In this document: positions 20,773 through 30,533 of the stretch, piece after piece
Numbering within the stretch: position 1 is the first letter of the stretch
Layout of the letters: each line of letters starts with the position of its first letter
Assembly: GCF_000227115.2 (NCBI RefSeq)
Contig: NC_016479.1
Coordinates: forward strand, 124,001 to 188,000
Origin: Naumovozyma dairenensis CBS 421
Lineage: Eukaryota > Ascomycota > Saccharomycetes > Saccharomycetales > Saccharomycetaceae
DNA length: 64,000 nt
Direction: 5' to 3'
Made by a program: the position numbers and the translations under genes
The notes under the pieces: model-generated
Database searches by the model: none
What the model was told of the DNA's origin: nothing
The model's input: only the letters and a program-made list of their open reading frames with translations

Positions 20773-23700
20773 TTACCATGTATATAAGTTTCCTTTGCAA
20801 TCTCCAGCTGCAATGTTTAACTTTATTGTACTTTTCTTGCTTACGTGCACTGATACTTTGTTTTCCTTATAAATGTAGGAATTTATACAAGTTATAGGTA
20901 TTTTTTCACCAGAATGGAGACGTCTTAGGAATTTCAGTTTCCAAACTGACTCAAAACATTCTAATTCATATATCTCAACCTCACCAGCGGACATTCCGAG
21001 AAGAATGATTGCTTCCTCCTTCCAATACATATGATTTTGAGTCATTGTCACTAGGGATTCAAAGCTTGCAAACGCCAAAGACGTTATCATCCCATTGGCT
21101 TTAAACTTGATATCATATGAAAGCCCATTTAAATTGAAAAGCTTCAGGTTATTAGTAAAATCCACTATTCCGATTATACCTTGGTTATTAGATGTACTGA
21201 TATGTAACCCATTTTTGGTTAGTATTCTAATTGGTTGATGATCCATAAGGTCCCATAGAATTACCGTACCGGATGTATCTAGGGACAGAAGACTGTTTTG
21301 ATTATCATATGAATGCATTTCCTTTATTTCTGATAAATGTCCATATAAATTTCCTAAATGCTTTAGCTGTTTGAATTTATCAAGCTTCCAGATTTTGATC
21401 AGACCACTCGAGTCACCTGTCGAGAACAACTCCGTACTGATAAATAAGAATGATGTAATCTCTGTCTCATGCACATTGGTGAATATCACTTCATTTATTT
21501 CTAATGATAATAACGATCCCAGCTTAATATGGAATCTTGTCGACTCATCCAGGTATTGGAAATTTAGGAATGGGAATCCGTCACAGTATAGTTTCTTGGT
21601 ATGCTGACTTCTTCGGTAGTTGATATATTGAATACTATGATTGTCCCCTGTTGGATCACCCCATGCTTTTCCTGTTATTTTGGTGGCTACATCAGGTACT
21701 TCATCCCAGCATTTCTGGTCTATATGATGGATATCGGTAAATGAACGTGGTGGATGAGGTTCTTCAAATAGTTGTAATGGAGTTTGACCAAAATTATGAA
21801 TTATTCCAACCACTGCTCTTCTCTCGTTCTCGTCATCAATATTCTCCAAGTTCACCGAACCTGGATAACTTAACCTATTAAACACATTAACCGCCTCGAT
21901 AGCCCTTTCCCCCTTTTGTTTGAATCCAAATATTAAATCAATCCATTTATGTAAGTTCTCTGAAACATAACTACTCTCTAGCGCTTCCCTATTTTTACGA
22001 ATAAACACCTTAGGATCATTGTTCGCCCAAGGGGGTAGGGCGACATTGTTAACTTTCGACTTATTATGATCCTTCCCAAAATCGAAATTATTGATATTTA
22101 TAAATAATTCAGGAAGAAAGAAAAACTCAGGAATAAGTTCCCTTACATCAGTCGTGTTTTCAGCAGATGATGAGCTCCAGGCCCGCTCAACGGAATTGAA
22201 TAGTCTATCGGGGTGATTAATCTTACCGTCTTGTAATAACAGAAACGAATCAATAAATGGTTTTAATCTAATTAAGAAAGAAGAGACAATCATTGCAGAT
22301 GAATAATGAGTTCCATAGTGGAAAGGGGGGGATTGAGGATCATTTAATGAATGCAAAGCTTCGTACCGCTCAATAAATTCATTCCTTCTTCTTTCTGTTT
22401 GTGCACCCATAGGTTTTGATAAATCTCTGTAGCTCTTAGGATTTGATAAATCTAAGTTCTCGCTAGTATAATCAGCAATTACCCATGGGAATACGGGATA
22501 TTGAGTCAAATCATTAAAACTTCGTCCAGCGAGAGTATTTAATATATTTAAGTAATAAAAGTTGGAAAGTTCACCATTTTGCCACATTCTTGTTACGTGA
22601 AGTCCATCAACTAAATCAGAGCTGCTTGCAATGGCATTAACAAACTTCTTAGTCAGACTTAGTTTTGATATACCATTTCTTGATCCAATGGTTGAACTAT
22701 TCGACTTCAACACAGAAAGTACATTAAGAAACACAGGATCAATATTATGATTCTTAGGTAATCGTTCAAAGGCGTGATAAACCGAGTTCCTGGACGCGCA
22801 ATCATTGAAACTGAAGAAGCAGCTTACTCTATTTTCAAAAAGAACCTCTATAGCCACATCCCGCAATAAGAATGGTTTCTTAATGACAAAGGTCATTTGG
22901 AAAAGATTCCAAACATGAACCTCACGTACTTTCGGAATATCCTGGTTCGGATTGGATGAGCTGCTTATTAACTTTGCATTCACATCATGCGCTTCTACTA
23001 ACTTCAGGATTTTCTGTTTAGATTTGGAGAAATAATAACCACTGACAAAATATACATAGAAATGGCCCATTATCAAAATACCTTCTTGGATATCCAAGCC
23101 AATAACTTGACAACAATTCCAAATTTGCTTTATAGAGTCTGTCTCATTCAGTAATTTTAAGATGTTACGATTTTCATCCATATTATCTTGAAATTCAGGG
23201 TCAGTTAGGTCCATATCTAATAATAGATCGTATGAACCAGCATCACTAAAACTGCGTGATGTACGTGTAGTTTGATTCTTTAGATCTGAAGAGGCCTTCT
23301 TCTCTACTTTGACTATATCTCTTTCACCAGGCGAATACAAAGGTAGCAACCTCCGTCTACTTCTGTTGATATCTTCTGCATTGTCCAAAACCCATTCGGA
23401 ATGTGAACTATACATATTCTGAACTTTAAGAAATTGATCTAACTGGAAATGAATGTGTCCTAGTTTATCTATATTCACGATGGAATCTTCCTCCATATCG
23501 GCGCTAATGTTAGACACCCATTTCACATAAAATCTGAGAATTTTGTTAGTAAACGGTTCAGTATCTTTATGGAATAGTTCTAATAATTGGAGAGAGTCCT
23601 TGTAATTAAGTTCATCAGATCCCTGTTTCATAGCGTAAAGCTGTTTGAAAAGGTGTTGATCATCTAAGGACTTTATTTCTTCACAGTTATTTATTTCCTT

Positions 23701-26700
23701 TAAGATGAACACTAATAAGCGTTCTTGCTGGTCTCGATCAAAAAGTGAAAGAGAGTCCTTCTTTAATAATGATATCATTTCACTGTCATTTAGAGAAATA
23801 CACTTATTCAGCAGAACCTGAATTGCAGATTCATTACTTAAGTCTAAAAACTTTGCGATGTTTTTGATACTATTTCGACGGTGAACCAATAATGTTCTGA
23901 TGACTGATATAAGCAAGCTGTTAGAAGGAGATTGTTGTAACTGTGACCCCAGGAAAATAAGGAGAAAAGAGAGTTCGTTTTCATCAAATATATTATTGCT
24001 CGGAGTAAATAGAAGCTGTTGGTACAGAAGAAAACTTCTGTAAAATAAACTTGAGGTTTCTGTGTCCCAATTGATTTGTTTCTTTAATACAGCATACATT
24101 ATGAAAAAGAAATGGTTCTTCCCTAGCGCTACAAAGGGCGGTTTTGATACATTCCTGATTCTTTGCTTAGTCCCTGTAAAAATAGTTTCTAGACATTGCA
24201 TTATACATTCGTGGCATGCTAAAAGAAAATGACCGTCCATTCTTGTAATTTTCATGTAATGTCCAACGAGATCAAAAAGAGTTAGCAAGTTTGGAAGCAG
24301 ATATGGCCTTTCCTCCAGTATGGAAGGAAATACCTCTCCAATATTAACAAACTGATCGAATACTAGGGGGATAATCAATTTGATGATAGATAAATCAAAG
24401 TAATTGTTTTTCTTATTATAGAACTGAATTGACAGGTAATGACTTTGGTTTCCCAAATTCAGCAACGTTTGAATTGATTTTTCAAATGATGCGTTGTCAA
24501 GGTTGGAAAGGTTATGCATGATAATATTCTGTAAAATTTCTCTTATTTTTAAAGTTCCTTTCTCATATATATTGCTATTTTGAGGCTTACTCATAGTAAG
24601 CAACAAGTCTAATAAATAATGTGGAATATTACTAGTCTGAGGATCAAAAAATGGTCGGTTACAATCCACTTTTTCCAATGCACTGACTTCTTTCATCATG
24701 ACGAAAACAAAGTTTTCTAAGCCAATTTGGAACGTTGTGGAAACGTCATTCAAAACAGCCCATTCCAGCAACCGGATTGATATACAGATTAATTTGTTAG
24801 CTTTTATTTCTTTATCATCTCTTGCACTCTCTTTCATAAAACCAGACAATAATAGGTCGCTTTGTGAAGTCTTGAAATTACCCAAAGAATATTGATAGAA
24901 AAGATATACAATTTTTTCGCAGTAAATCAAATCGATTTTTCTGAAAATCGCCAGTAACTGATTCGCTGTTGTGTCACCGTTTGAACCATTTAATAAAGAT
25001 TTGTTGACTAAGAGATATTTTAAAATAATACTCAAAAGTAGGGTTGGATCTGCACTTTGCGTTGCGAATTCTTCCAGTGTCATAGTTAGAAACTTGAAAG
25101 ATACGGAGTTCACAAAAATTAATAAATTATTTGTTTCATTTTCACACATAATATTCTCGAAAGTTTTATCTAGTGCTAGTAATACTGTATCAACGGTTTG
25201 AACATGCTTACATTTCAGTTCGTAGTATGCAAAATTAAGATACCATTGTATATCTCTCTTATTGATATTATCTTTCAGTAAACTAAGGTAGACATTGGTT
25301 ACATCAGGTTTCAGTTCTATTAATTCATTTGGCGACTTGCCAGCGATTGAATGTTGTTGGTACGATAACTTCTGTATGAATTCCATTTTTCGAAGGATCT
25401 TTAAATTATAGCTTTTATATTTGGATGTTTCTAATAAATTGATAACTTGGAAAAAAATGAATCGTATAATTTCAACACTTGGATGAATTTGTTTCTTTTC
25501 AGTGCTGGTAAAATACCATAGATGAATGTTAAATACGAGATTTACCCATATTATTTCATTTTTCAAAATTGAATCTGTTGGATCGTCCAAGTTTATACCA
25601 CATTGTGTCATAAATAAGTTAGTGAATTCAATTGATAATGGTTCTTCTAGTCTTTGTATTACTTCAGTAATTAGAGAATGGGCCAATACAGGAAAACCAA
25701 ATTCTTCATTAAACCATTTTTCTAACTGAGGATGTTGTAAAAGAGTAAATAAATGAGTTATCAATGCGAATAATGTTTTAAGATCAGCACATTTTTTAAA
25801 TTCACATAGGATGAGCCGTATACTATTAACTGAAATGAACATCGACACCAATGCTGAAGATTTATAATAATAAATTTTATTGGATCCAAATATATCATCA
25901 TTATCTGGATCATTATCAAGTAAGGTGTAGTTTTGAATTTTTTTCGTAGTTTCAATGTCTTTGGTATTTTTTTCTTCCTTCAGGACCTGATCCGTAGCAG
26001 TAAAGTTGATGATCAAGTTTTGTGAATTTAATACGTTTATTCTTCTTAAGAATGTACTATATTTGACATCTGGAGAGGCTAAGCTTTGGTATATGCTTTC
26101 TAATAATGCAGCCGATACCAACTTAGATAAACTATGGTTATTAACTGAAATTATATCCGGTATGTAGCTCTTGAGGTATAATATTTTAATGCATTCTGCG
26201 TTTAAGGATAAATTCCAAACGCAACATCTGTAAAGTCTAAAAGAAGATATATTGGAACCTAAGTCAATACTAATACCGGATTTATTGCTGTTGATATGTT
26301 CAAAAATAGAAATTTTATTGATAAAGTCGCCGTCGATATAAAGTACCATTTCTCTATTTTCCATAACTAGGGTAATTGAATAGAGGGTATACGGAATAAG
26401 CTCAAAATCATCAAACAACACCAAGATAAAGTTGTTATTGGAAATGGAAAATTGGCCACCGTGAATCTCTAAATGAATATTCTTATTCAATGACATAAAT
26501 CGGTTTGAAACAATGTTATCAAAAGAGATGCTAAACTGCAACGATAAATTTTCCATCAGTCGAGGATATTTAGGTAGTGTTATATAGGAATCACTGAACT
26601 GAAGATATGTATCGCATAGTGGATCTGTAATTTGGGTTGCAAGGGATTCCAGGGTACTTCGTAGGAAGTTGTTATGAACGTGTGTATATAGATTGAGAAT

Positions 26701-27285
26701 ATCTTGGGAGACACAGTCAACTGAAAGCACAACCGAATATAACTCTGATAATTTATCGAGAATATTAAAGTCGGTCCCCTCACTTGGATCCGTTAATAAT
26801 CTGTTGTATAAATTAGATTTAAAGTTTGGAATTTTTCCGAGTAATTGTTTGTCTATAAGTGAATTTCTTGTCAACGCAATGATGATTTGAAGGGCTATGA
26901 TATATTTTTTGGAGTTCCATTTATTATTTAATAACTCTAGCCAAAGGGTATCATCAGATATCTGAAAAATATTGTCGGTACAAGAAAGTTGGAATCTATG
27001 GTTGAGCTCTAGATTAACATAATCGGCAACATCACAGTCCTGATAGTTTGATTTACTTCTATCTGAGACAGGTATAGTATCCTGAATTGGACAAAAATTC
27101 ATTAAAATTTGCATAATATGTTCCCGTTGGGGGAGTGAACCCATTGCTATGGAATCATCTGGTGTCAACACTAAAAGCTGATCTAAGAGGGGAATTAATT
27201 CGTCCTCTTCATTTTTTTCTAGCATTTTGAGTATGGTTCTTTGTAACACCTTTTCGTATAACTGAAAATATTCTTGTTTGACCAA
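20773..27285 (-). CDS. BPH1: Bph1, BEACH-domain protein
   Basis: The 2170-residue protein is close in length to S. cerevisiae Bph1 (2167). It has a long helical N-terminal region with a concanavalin-like segment near residues 240-360, a PH-BEACH domain at about 1380-1530, a BEACH domain from about 1560 (LHVTRMWQNGELSNFYYL ... FPWVIADY) containing SNPKSYRDLSKPMGAQ and HYGTHYSSAMIV, and a C-terminal WD40 domain from about 1880 (FLFISTELFSTGDSSGLIKIWK). It is the yeast relative of the Chediak-Higashi protein Beige/LYST and acts in membrane traffic and cell-wall related sorting. It sits in ancestral order between SNT1 and RPS14. Confidence 0.96.
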   Translation of the reverse strand: MVKQEYFQLYEKVLQRTILKMLEKNEEDELIPLLDQLLVLTPDDSIAMGSLPQREHIMQILMNFCPIQDTIPVSDRSKSNYQDCDVADYVNLELNHRFQLSCTDNIFQISDDTLWLELLNNKWNSKKYIIALQIIIALTRNSLIDKQLLGKIPNFKSNLYNRLLTDPSEGTDFNILDKLSELYSVVLSVDCVSQDILNLYTHVHNNFLRSTLESLATQITDPLCDTYLQFSDSYITLPKYPRLMENLSLQFSISFDNIVSNRFMSLNKNIHLEIHGGQFSISNNNFILVLFDDFELIPYTLYSITLVMENREMVLYIDGDFINKISIFEHINSNKSGISIDLGSNISSFRLYRCCVWNLSLNAECIKILYLKSYIPDIISVNNHSLSKLVSAALLESIYQSLASPDVKYSTFLRRINVLNSQNLIINFTATDQVLKEEKNTKDIETTKKIQNYTLLDNDPDNDDIFGSNKIYYYKSSALVSMFISVNSIRLILCEFKKCADLKTLFALITHLFTLLQHPQLEKWFNEEFGFPVLAHSLITEVIQRLEEPLSIEFTNLFMTQCGINLDDPTDSILKNEIIWVNLVFNIHLWYFTSTEKKQIHPSVEIIRFIFFQVINLLETSKYKSYNLKILRKMEFIQKLSYQQHSIAGKSPNELIELKPDVTNVYLSLLKDNINKRDIQWYLNFAYYELKCKHVQTVDTVLLALDKTFENIMCENETNNLLIFVNSVSFKFLTMTLEEFATQSADPTLLLSIILKYLLVNKSLLNGSNGDTTANQLLAIFRKIDLIYCEKIVYLFYQYSLGNFKTSQSDLLLSGFMKESARDDKEIKANKLICISIRLLEWAVLNDVSTTFQIGLENFVFVMMKEVSALEKVDCNRPFFDPQTSNIPHYLLDLLLTMSKPQNSNIYEKGTLKIREILQNIIMHNLSNLDNASFEKSIQTLLNLGNQSHYLSIQFYNKKNNYFDLSIIKLIIPLVFDQFVNIGEVFPSILEERPYLLPNLLTLFDLVGHYMKITRMDGHFLLACHECIMQCLETIFTGTKQRIRNVSKPPFVALGKNHFFFIMYAVLKKQINWDTETSSLFYRSFLLYQQLLFTPSNNIFDENELSFLLIFLGSQLQQSPSNSLLISVIRTLLVHRRNSIKNIAKFLDLSNESAIQVLLNKCISLNDSEMISLLKKDSLSLFDRDQQERLLVFILKEINNCEEIKSLDDQHLFKQLYAMKQGSDELNYKDSLQLLELFHKDTEPFTNKILRFYVKWVSNISADMEEDSIVNIDKLGHIHFQLDQFLKVQNMYSSHSEWVLDNAEDINRSRRRLLPLYSPGERDIVKVEKKASSDLKNQTTRTSRSFSDAGSYDLLLDMDLTDPEFQDNMDENRNILKLLNETDSIKQIWNCCQVIGLDIQEGILIMGHFYVYFVSGYYFSKSKQKILKLVEAHDVNAKLISSSSNPNQDIPKVREVHVWNLFQMTFVIKKPFLLRDVAIEVLFENRVSCFFSFNDCASRNSVYHAFERLPKNHNIDPVFLNVLSVLKSNSSTIGSRNGISKLSLTKKFVNAIASSSDLVDGLHVTRMWQNGELSNFYYLNILNTLAGRSFNDLTQYPVFPWVIADYTSENLDLSNPKSYRDLSKPMGAQTERRRNEFIERYEALHSLNDPQSPPFHYGTHYSSAMIVSSFLIRLKPFIDSFLLLQDGKINHPDRLFNSVERAWSSSSAENTTDVRELIPEFFFLPELFININNFDFGKDHNKSKVNNVALPPWANNDPKVFIRKNREALESSYVSENLHKWIDLIFGFKQKGERAIEAVNVFNRLSYPGSVNLENIDDENERRAVVGIIHNFGQTPLQLFEEPHPPRSFTDIHHIDQKCWDEVPDVATKITGKAWGDPTGDNHSIQYINYRRSQHTKKLYCDGFPFLNFQYLDESTRFHIKLGSLLSLEINEVIFTNVHETEITSFLFISTELFSTGDSSGLIKIWKLDKFKQLKHLGNLYGHLSEIKEMHSYDNQNSLLSLDTSGTVILWDLMDHQPIRILTKNGLHISTSNNQGIIGIVDFTNNLKLFNLNGLSYDIKFKANGMITSLAFASFESLVTMTQNHMYWKEEAIILLGMSAGEVEIYELECFESVWKLKFLRRLHSGEKIPITCINSYIYKENKVSVHVSKKSTIKLNIAAGDCKGNLYTW

Positions 27286-28286
27286 TTGGTCTTATCAATG
27301 TCAAAGGGTTTTTATTCACTTATCCTTTTATTGTAATATTCATTTTGAACTGATTAATTGTACGCATATATTTCGTAGGATGATTCTCGTGGAGCGCTAA
27401 GGTATACTTAACGTTAGAATTCTTGATATAACGGAAACTTTTTTTTATTATATGATAAACAGACTGTACGATGCATTGTTGCTACGCGATACTGTGATGA
27501 AATGGTGGCAATTGGAAAACAAAAATCGGTATGGTTCAAGACTAAACTCTCGGGTTAAAAGAAGCAAAATCCATGGAAATTTATCAGAAGAGTCCTTCTC
27601 TTTTTAATAAAGGGCTAGCCACTCCGGAAAATCGGTTTTATATCTGATGGTTGTCAATTCCTGTGGATTATATAACGAGAAAATATAAATTCTTGTAGCG
27701 AAAAACGTATGACATATTCAGAGTCTCTCAGTAAAGAGAAAACATTTCTTCTATACAGCCAAAACCCTGGAAGACTTGAAGATATTGTTCATATCGAGGT
27801 GTCTACCGAAAATTAAATACATCTATATCGTGTTAGTCGATTTCACTCAATATCACAGCGACTTCATAGCAATACGAGGGAGAGAGATCCAAACAATAAA
27901 ACTTCAATAGTGAGTAAACAAGCATTACCAATTTAGATTATTTGTAGGAAATATTTGGTTTTTAAGGTCTTTTTTGCTTTGAAGCGAATTTTGCCGCCCA
28001 AGTTATTTTTATGGCCAATATTACCGTTTTCTTTGACTGCTTTATCATATTGTATGGGTGTTCTTAAATCCGAACATCCCAGTTCATTTAGTTGTTTTTT
28101 TAATCTCATTGCAAATTTTTCAAGACCTAGCGCGGCGGGAGGCCGCTACGTAACGTAAGCGGGCCCAATTTAGAGTTATTGTTATTACTCTTTCGTGAAT
28201 CAAGATATGATATTCCAATAAAAGAGCAATGATTAATTTAATTAGTGATACAATAACAAAAAACAAAGTCACCAAAGATATTAAAA
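27286..28286 (+). promoter_or_regulatory. RPS14 upstream region with Rap1 site
   Basis: This 1-kb divergent region includes TGTATGGGTGTTC at 28051-28063, a good Rap1 binding site in reverse orientation (ACACCCATACA), about 230 bp before the RPS14 start and followed by T-rich sequence, the typical ribosomal protein gene layout. S. cerevisiae has the H/ACA RNA snR189 in the equivalent interval; I could not recognise it here by eye. Confidence 0.6.
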
Positions 28287-29047
28287 ATGGCTCAAGGTAT
28301 GTTAAGGATATAACTGGGCATTTGCATACCATTGTTACTTCGAAACCGGACGACCAAGAAAGACTTTCAAGACTCCAGGATGACTTAAAGATCCCTGAAT
28401 TTATACATTCCAGATATTGAGAACAACTTCTGCGGATAAAATAAGCAACGAAATGATTACTCATTTTTTATACAATCGGCCTCAACAACCCCGACTAAAT
28501 AAGGTTTGGTGACCTGTAATACAAGTAACTTTGTGGACATTGCGAAGTAGAAATAAAAAACAAAACTATTAGATCAATTTTTACTAACATCTGATATCAT
28601 TAATGGATCTATATTCATTTTGAGTTTATCTTTATAACAGACCTTGTTCAAGCTCGTGACGCTTCCCAAGTTTTCGGTGTTGCTAGAATCTTTGCTTCTT
28701 TCAACGATACTTTCGTCCATGTTACCGATTTATCCGGTAAGGAAACCATCGCTAGAGTTACTGGTGGTATGAAGGTCAAGGCTGACAGAGATGAATCTTC
28801 TCCATACGCTGCTATGTTGGCTGCCCAAGATGTTGCCGCTAAGTGTAAGGAAGTTGGTATCACTGCCGTCCACGTCAAAATCAGAGCTACTGGTGGTACT
28901 AGAACCAAGACTCCAGGTCCAGGTGGTCAAGCTGCTTTAAGAGCATTGGCTAGATCCGGTTTGAGAATTGGTAGAATTGAAGATGTTACTCCAGTTCCAT
29001 CCGATTCCACCAGAAAGAAGGGTGGTAGAAGAGGTAGAAGATTATGA
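28287..29047 (+). CDS. RPS14: Small ribosomal subunit protein uS11 (Rps14), intron-containing
   Basis: Rps14 is a component of the 40S platform needed for 18S rRNA maturation. I reconstruct exon 1 28287-28296 (ATGGCTCAAG), an intron 28297-28640 with GTATGT, branch TACTAAC at 28582-28588 and CAG acceptor, and exon 2 28641-29047. This gives 138 residues beginning [20 protein letters not shown] and ending in the basic GGRRGRRL tail. A very short first exon is the known structure of yeast RPS14 genes. Codon use is strongly biased, as expected for a ribosomal gene. S. cerevisiae RPS14B is repressed by its own protein through a stem-loop at the 5' splice site; a possible counterpart at 28293-28334 is listed separately. 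Confidence 0.96.
28293..28334 (+). promoter_or_regulatory. Possible stem-loop sequestering the RPS14 5' splice site
   Basis: CAAGGTATG (28293-28301), which spans the end of exon 1 and the 5' splice site, can pair with CATACC-A-TTG (28325-28334): nine base pairs with one bulged A and a loop of 23 nt. In S. cerevisiae RPS14B the protein binds a structure at this place in its own pre-mRNA and blocks splicing. Pairing is seen in the sequence; regulation is inferred. Confidence 0.45.
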
Positions 29048-29904
29048 TTATGGAAATATATTTCTCAAATATATATATATTATTTTTCCATTTATTCCTA
29101 TGATTCTGTATCACTAGTGCTATCATCTCTATGTAATTTAGTTATTACGAAATAAAATTAACTCATCATATTAAAGTTATTTTTCAATATTTTGTCTAGT
29201 ACTGCCGCTCCAAGATAAATTTTACCGATTATTAGATTGGACAAAACTATTGGTATATCCTTTAAGGTACTAAAATGTAATTAACTTTGTCAGAAGAACA
29301 GATACTATGGTCATTGAAAATATATATTTTAGTATACAAATCTTCCTCCTACAAGAAAGAATGAAGTCCTTTAGGTTTAGTATCTCATATGTTGGCCCTA
29401 ATCCTGCCTATATGTAAGCATACAAGGAACTTCTTGTTCCGGTCAGAATGCTAAATACTTTGTGACTTATATAGAGTGGTTCATAGATGCGTAATATAAT
29501 TTGAATTAGCCGCCGAGACGTGAATGAATGTTCTTTTCGGGAAGCATACAGAAATAAGACTGTCTTGTAATATGTTTGGGTTTTATTTCTCGGAGAGTTA
29601 ACAATTCGACAAAAAACCGTAAATATTAATGACAAGTTTTTGCCAGTTTGGCAGCGCGACTTCTTGGCGTTAGACAGAAATCTTGAAGGGACGGATAATC
29701 ACCTCCTTCCAAGGCTCTTCTTGTTTCCCAAAGAGTTAGAGGGAACTAACTATCGGGCGCCCGTCCCAGCGGGAAGGAATGAACTTTCAAGATTGTTAGT
29801 ATCTAAGAATTTGAATAGGCTTAGGCATATTAGAGGCTAAATTTTAATTGTATGGTTCATTATATAGACAAATACTTCAAAACCTCAAAGACAAATAGAT
29901 AACA
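29048..29904 (+). promoter_or_regulatory. Intergenic: RPS14 3' flank and RPL39 promoter
   Basis: An 857-bp spacer. ATGTTTGGGT at 29572-29581 is a weak Rap1-like match (reverse ACCCAAACAT) about 325 bp before RPL39. A short perfect palindrome TGCCAGTTTGGCA lies at 29641-29653. S. cerevisiae carries the C/D RNA snR65 downstream of RPS14A; I did not find a convincing C/D box pair here. Confidence 0.35.
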
Positions 29905-30533
29905 ATGGCTGTATGTTAAAGAATGAAAATACTCAGTAACCATAGTAATGAAGGATGTAACGGAAGAGCTGAAGTTTGCGGGAAAAATGGAGATGAATTA
30001 AACTGGGAAAAATTGGTGTAAGCAAGAAATGGATAATTGTGAAAAGCCCTACCATGTTTGTGTGGAAATTAATATCGAGAGTTAAATGAATAGGAATAGA
30101 GTACATACCTTGGAGTCGTGCGACTGCACATGAAATATAAGTTGATATCGGAAGTGTTACAACTGCCCTGTTAGAGTTAAGGATCTCAGTCCTATAAACT
30201 TCTGTTAAAAATCTTAATAAAGTCATAATTGAAATAAGAACACTATTAATGTCCATTTTTTTCGAGGATTGACAAACCAACCCCTTCCATTATTGAGACA
30301 ATATTTTATCGATGACTGATCGTATACTAACATAATTGGTTTTTTTTGATTTAATTCAAATTACTACCCACTTTTACATATAGGCTAAGAAGGCTTTCAA
30401 GATCAAGCAAAAGTTGGCTAAGGCCAAGAAGCAAAACAGACCATTGCCACAATGGATCAGATTAAGAACTGATAACACCATTCGTTACAATGCTAAGAGA
30501 AGAAACTGGAGAAGAACCAAGTTACACATCTAA
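29905..30533 (+). CDS. RPL39: Large ribosomal subunit protein eL39 (Rpl39), intron-containing
   Basis: This tiny 60S protein lines the peptide exit tunnel. Exon 1 is ATGGCT at 29905-29910, directly followed by GTATGT; the intron runs 29911-30383 (473 nt) with branch TACTAAC at 30325-30331 and TAG acceptor; exon 2 is 30384-30533. The spliced product is 51 residues, MA then [19 protein letters not shown], ending RRTKLHI, the same length as S. cerevisiae Rpl39 and nearly identical. The two-codon first exon means no long ORF exists for it. Its closeness to RPS14 and MNN5 reflects the ancestral order seen on S. cerevisiae chromosome X. Confidence 0.96.

Noticed and set aside
27490..27645. A GTGATGA (27491-27497) and a downstream CTGA (about 27640) suggested a C/D snoRNA upstream of RPS14.
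   Set aside because: There is no terminal stem, the spacing is long and there are no C'/D' boxes; not supportable by eye.
28229..28420. A 63-codon plus-strand frame through RPS14 exon 1 into the intron.
   Set aside because: It is in a different frame from RPS14 and only arises by reading unspliced intron.
28120..28464. A 114-codon minus-strand frame over the RPS14 first exon and intron.
   Set aside because: It overlaps a well-supported gene start and intron and has no recognisable similarity.
29933..30280. A 115-codon minus-strand frame within the RPL39 intron.
   Set aside because: No domain is recognised; intronic AT-rich chance frame. A snoRNA was also considered but no C/D box pair was found.
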